Source: Acholeplasmataceae bacterium UBA5769 (GTDB lineage: Bacteria; Bacillota_I; Bacilli_A; Acholeplasmatales; Acholeplasmataceae). Taken from it: a DNA stretch of 7,578 nucleotides. Every line of letters starts with the position of its first letter. The first letter of the stretch is position 1. The stretch covers positions 308 through 7,885 of the forward strand of contig DIER01000012.1 in assembly GCA_002418725.1 (NCBI GenBank). Reading direction: 5' to 3'. The position numbers were made by a program, and so were the translations under genes. Below the pieces are notes generated by a model that was not told the origin of the DNA, did not search any database, and saw only the letters and a program-made list of their open reading frames with translations. Positions 6,253 to 7,578 of the stretch are shown here, piece after piece.

Positions 6253-6668
6253 AGAAAATCACATTAGACAATCAAACGCTTGGGAAAGCCATTATCGAAA
6301 CGTTAAACGAGGGAAAAAAGGTATCTTTTACTGTTAAGGGGATATCGATGAAGCCCTTTTTTAAGGATGATCAAACGGTTGTCACATTGATGAAAAAAAC
6401 AACATATCAAAAAAACGATGTCATCTTCTTTAAGTATCAACAATCGTTTAAATTACACCGTATCAGAAAGATCAAGAAGGGTAATATCATATGCTCTGGA
6501 GACTTTTTAAGACAGAAAGAAATGATTGAAGATAATGATATTTTGGGTTATGTTTTATCCTATCAAGAGGGTAACAAAAGAGAAGTTCTAACCACCTCTT
6601 TTCGTTATCGTTTTAAAGTATGGATGTGGCTTAGGATTAAACCTTTATTATTGTGGGTGATCAGATGA
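6249..6668 (+). CDS. Small S26/S24-type Ser-His peptidase (139 aa)
   Basis: This is a putative signal-peptidase-fold protease. The nucleophile motif is GISMKP (31-36, Ser33), followed about 37 residues later by LHRI (69-72, His70) in the place of the general base. SGDFL (83-87) and the D-I-L-G-Y-V segment (97-102) match the Gly-Asp box and final strand of S26 enzymes. A His instead of Lys as base is the pattern of SipW/Sec11-type signal peptidases. Unlike a true signal peptidase it has no N-terminal membrane anchor. Only the C-terminal stretch rich in Trp and Leu (125-138) could touch the membrane, so the enzyme probably works from the cytoplasmic side. It overlaps both neighbours by 4 bases (ATGA) and has only a weak AAAGGAT site 13 bases upstream, so it likely depends on translational coupling. 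Its place between PqqD and the nucleotidyltransferase suggests leader peptide cleavage, which is inference. An inactive or regulatory S24 role cannot be excluded. Confidence 0.8.
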   Translation: MKKITLDNQTLGKAIIETLNEGKKVSFTVKGISMKPFFKDDQTVVTLMKKTTYQKNDVIFFKYQQSFKLHRIRKIKKGNIICSGDFLRQKEMIEDNDILGYVLSYQEGNKREVLTTSFRYRFKVWMWLRIKPLLLWVIR

Positions 6669-7578
6669 ACCAAACATGGATAGAAGTTCAAAAAGCACTT
6701 AAATCAGCACTACATCAAGAACCTTTCGATCATGTTATCCATGATCCAAAGGCATTTTATATCATGGTCATGGAAAATGGGTTATCGGGTTTAATCTTTT
6801 CAATATTAAAGAAAGATCAAACGCATCCAGAACTTTACCGAAGATTAGAGCGTAACCATTATGATTATGTATCTAGAGACGTCAAACAACTCGAAGGTAT
6901 TCAGTGGATTGACGATCTTCTCAATCAACATCAAATTGATCACCTGTTTATGAAAGGGAGTATCCTAAAACATATTTATCCAGAAACATACATGAGAGCT
7001 ATGGGAGATATTGATTTTTTAATCAAAAAAGAATCACTTGCTCAAGTCCATGAATTGTTTAAGAAACAGGATATAAAATGTACTTCAAGGTCAAAACAAC
7101 ACGATGTTTTTGAAATGCCTAATGGGATTGTCGTTGAAGTACATCCAATCCTGTATAAAGAATTTAATGATCATTATCAGTTTATTGAAAATGTTTGGTC
7201 TCATGTACATCTAGAAAAAGATCATCTTTATCGGATGAATCTTGAGTTTGAACTGATCTATCTTTTATATCATTTAGCAAAACATATAGAAGCAGGTGGT
7301 ATCGGTTTAAGAAGTGTTTTAGATATTGCACTTTATATCAAACATTATGAAAAACACATGGATCAGAAAGTCTTAAACGAGATGATTGAAAACATGCATA
7401 TGGAAACATTCTTTGATGCTATGCTCGATGTCTGCAGGAAAGCTTTTTGTTATACGTTTACGTTTGAGATCAAGCAAACTCCACTATCTGATGAACAGTA
7501 TGAAAGATTGGTGTCATATCTGATCACTTCGGGAATCCATGGCATTGGTAGAGATTATAACTATATGCAAGCAAGAGC
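6665..7578 (+). CDS. NTP_transf_5-type nucleotidyltransferase, 3' end outside the window (304+ aa)
   Basis: The reading frame from ATG 6665 stays open to the right edge (304 full codons, no stop), so the gene is partial. It shows the uncharacterised nucleotidyltransferase family pattern (Pfam NTP_transf_5, recognised by motif). FMKG (95-98) followed by YPETYMRAMGDIDFLI (105-120) carries the metal-binding Gly-Asp-x-Asp (Asp115, Asp117). A third acidic residue is probably Glu158 in VEVHP (157-161). The helical YLLYHLAKHI (199-208) and GLRSVLDIALYI (214-225) are also typical. Polymerase-beta-like fold members transfer a nucleotide, but the substrate of this family is not established. Homologues are frequent in PqqD/HPr-kinase-like clusters, including some lasso peptide clusters, where modification of the peptide or of a partner protein has been proposed. 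The start overlaps the peptidase stop by 4 bases (ATGA), so it is the fourth gene of the operon. Confidence 0.85.
   Translation, partial: MNQTWIEVQKALKSALHQEPFDHVIHDPKAFYIMVMENGLSGLIFSILKKDQTHPELYRRLERNHYDYVSRDVKQLEGIQWIDDLLNQHQIDHLFMKGSILKHIYPETYMRAMGDIDFLIKKESLAQVHELFKKQDIKCTSRSKQHDVFEMPNGIVVEVHPILYKEFNDHYQFIENVWSHVHLEKDHLYRMNLEFELIYLLYHLAKHIEAGGIGLRSVLDIALYIKHYEKHMDQKVLNEMIENMHMETFFDAMLDVCRKAFCYTFTFEIKQTPLSDEQYERLVSYLITSGIHGIGRDYNYMQAR

Noticed and set aside
1..7578. CRISPR arrays, tRNA or rRNA genes, insertion sequences, riboswitches
   Set aside because: Nearly all of the window is coding. I saw no spaced direct repeats, terminal inverted repeats with a transposase, tRNA-like cloverleaf or leader long enough for a riboswitch.

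Overview
This is an AT-rich bacterial window with strong purine-rich Shine-Dalgarno sites, TG-extended -10 promoters and genes packed with 1-4 base overlaps. TGA is used as a stop (it ends the kinase, PqqD and peptidase genes) and Trp is TGG, so the standard bacterial code applies and a Mycoplasma-type code is ruled out. The best guess is a low-GC Bacillota relative, possibly the Acholeplasma/Izemoplasma side of the Mollicutes. That placement is inferred from style and gene content, not from a marker gene.

Left part (1-2440). After a short, probably divergent intergenic region come two coupled genes for an ABC-2 type transporter: a BcrA/EcsA-like ATPase (123-836) and a 534-residue permease (836-2440) that looks like two fused six-helix halves. 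Middle (2525-3370). A lipoprotein with its own good promoter carries a fibronectin III-like domain and probably two X2-like Ig modules. It ends at a bidirectional terminator (3380-3400) shared with the converging gene.

Right part (3403-7578). A fused membrane/ATPase ABC exporter on the minus strand is divergently transcribed from a compact plus-strand operon. The operon encodes an HPr kinase-like protein, a PqqD-family peptide-binding protein, a small S26-type Ser-His peptidase, and an NTP_transf_5-type nucleotidyltransferase cut by the right edge. Kinase, PqqD (the lasso 'B1' part), nucleotidyltransferase and a type I exporter are the accessory parts of paeninodin-like lasso peptide clusters in Firmicutes. 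Together they suggest a ribosomal-peptide (RiPP) tailoring and export locus. In the inferred scheme PqqD holds a leader peptide, the kinase (and perhaps the nucleotidyltransferase) modifies the peptide, the peptidase cuts it and the ABC exporter moves it out. No precursor, cyclase or B2-type protease lies in the window. The RiPP reading is therefore an inference that depends on what lies to the right of 7578 or elsewhere in the genome.

Three starts were moved from the longest open frames on the basis of ribosome binding sites and promoters: the exporter (TTG at 5016), the kinase (ATG at 5135) and PqqD (ATG at 5986). Every stretch over 300 bases is coding; the intergenic gaps are 1-122, 2441-2524, 3371-3402 and 5017-5134.
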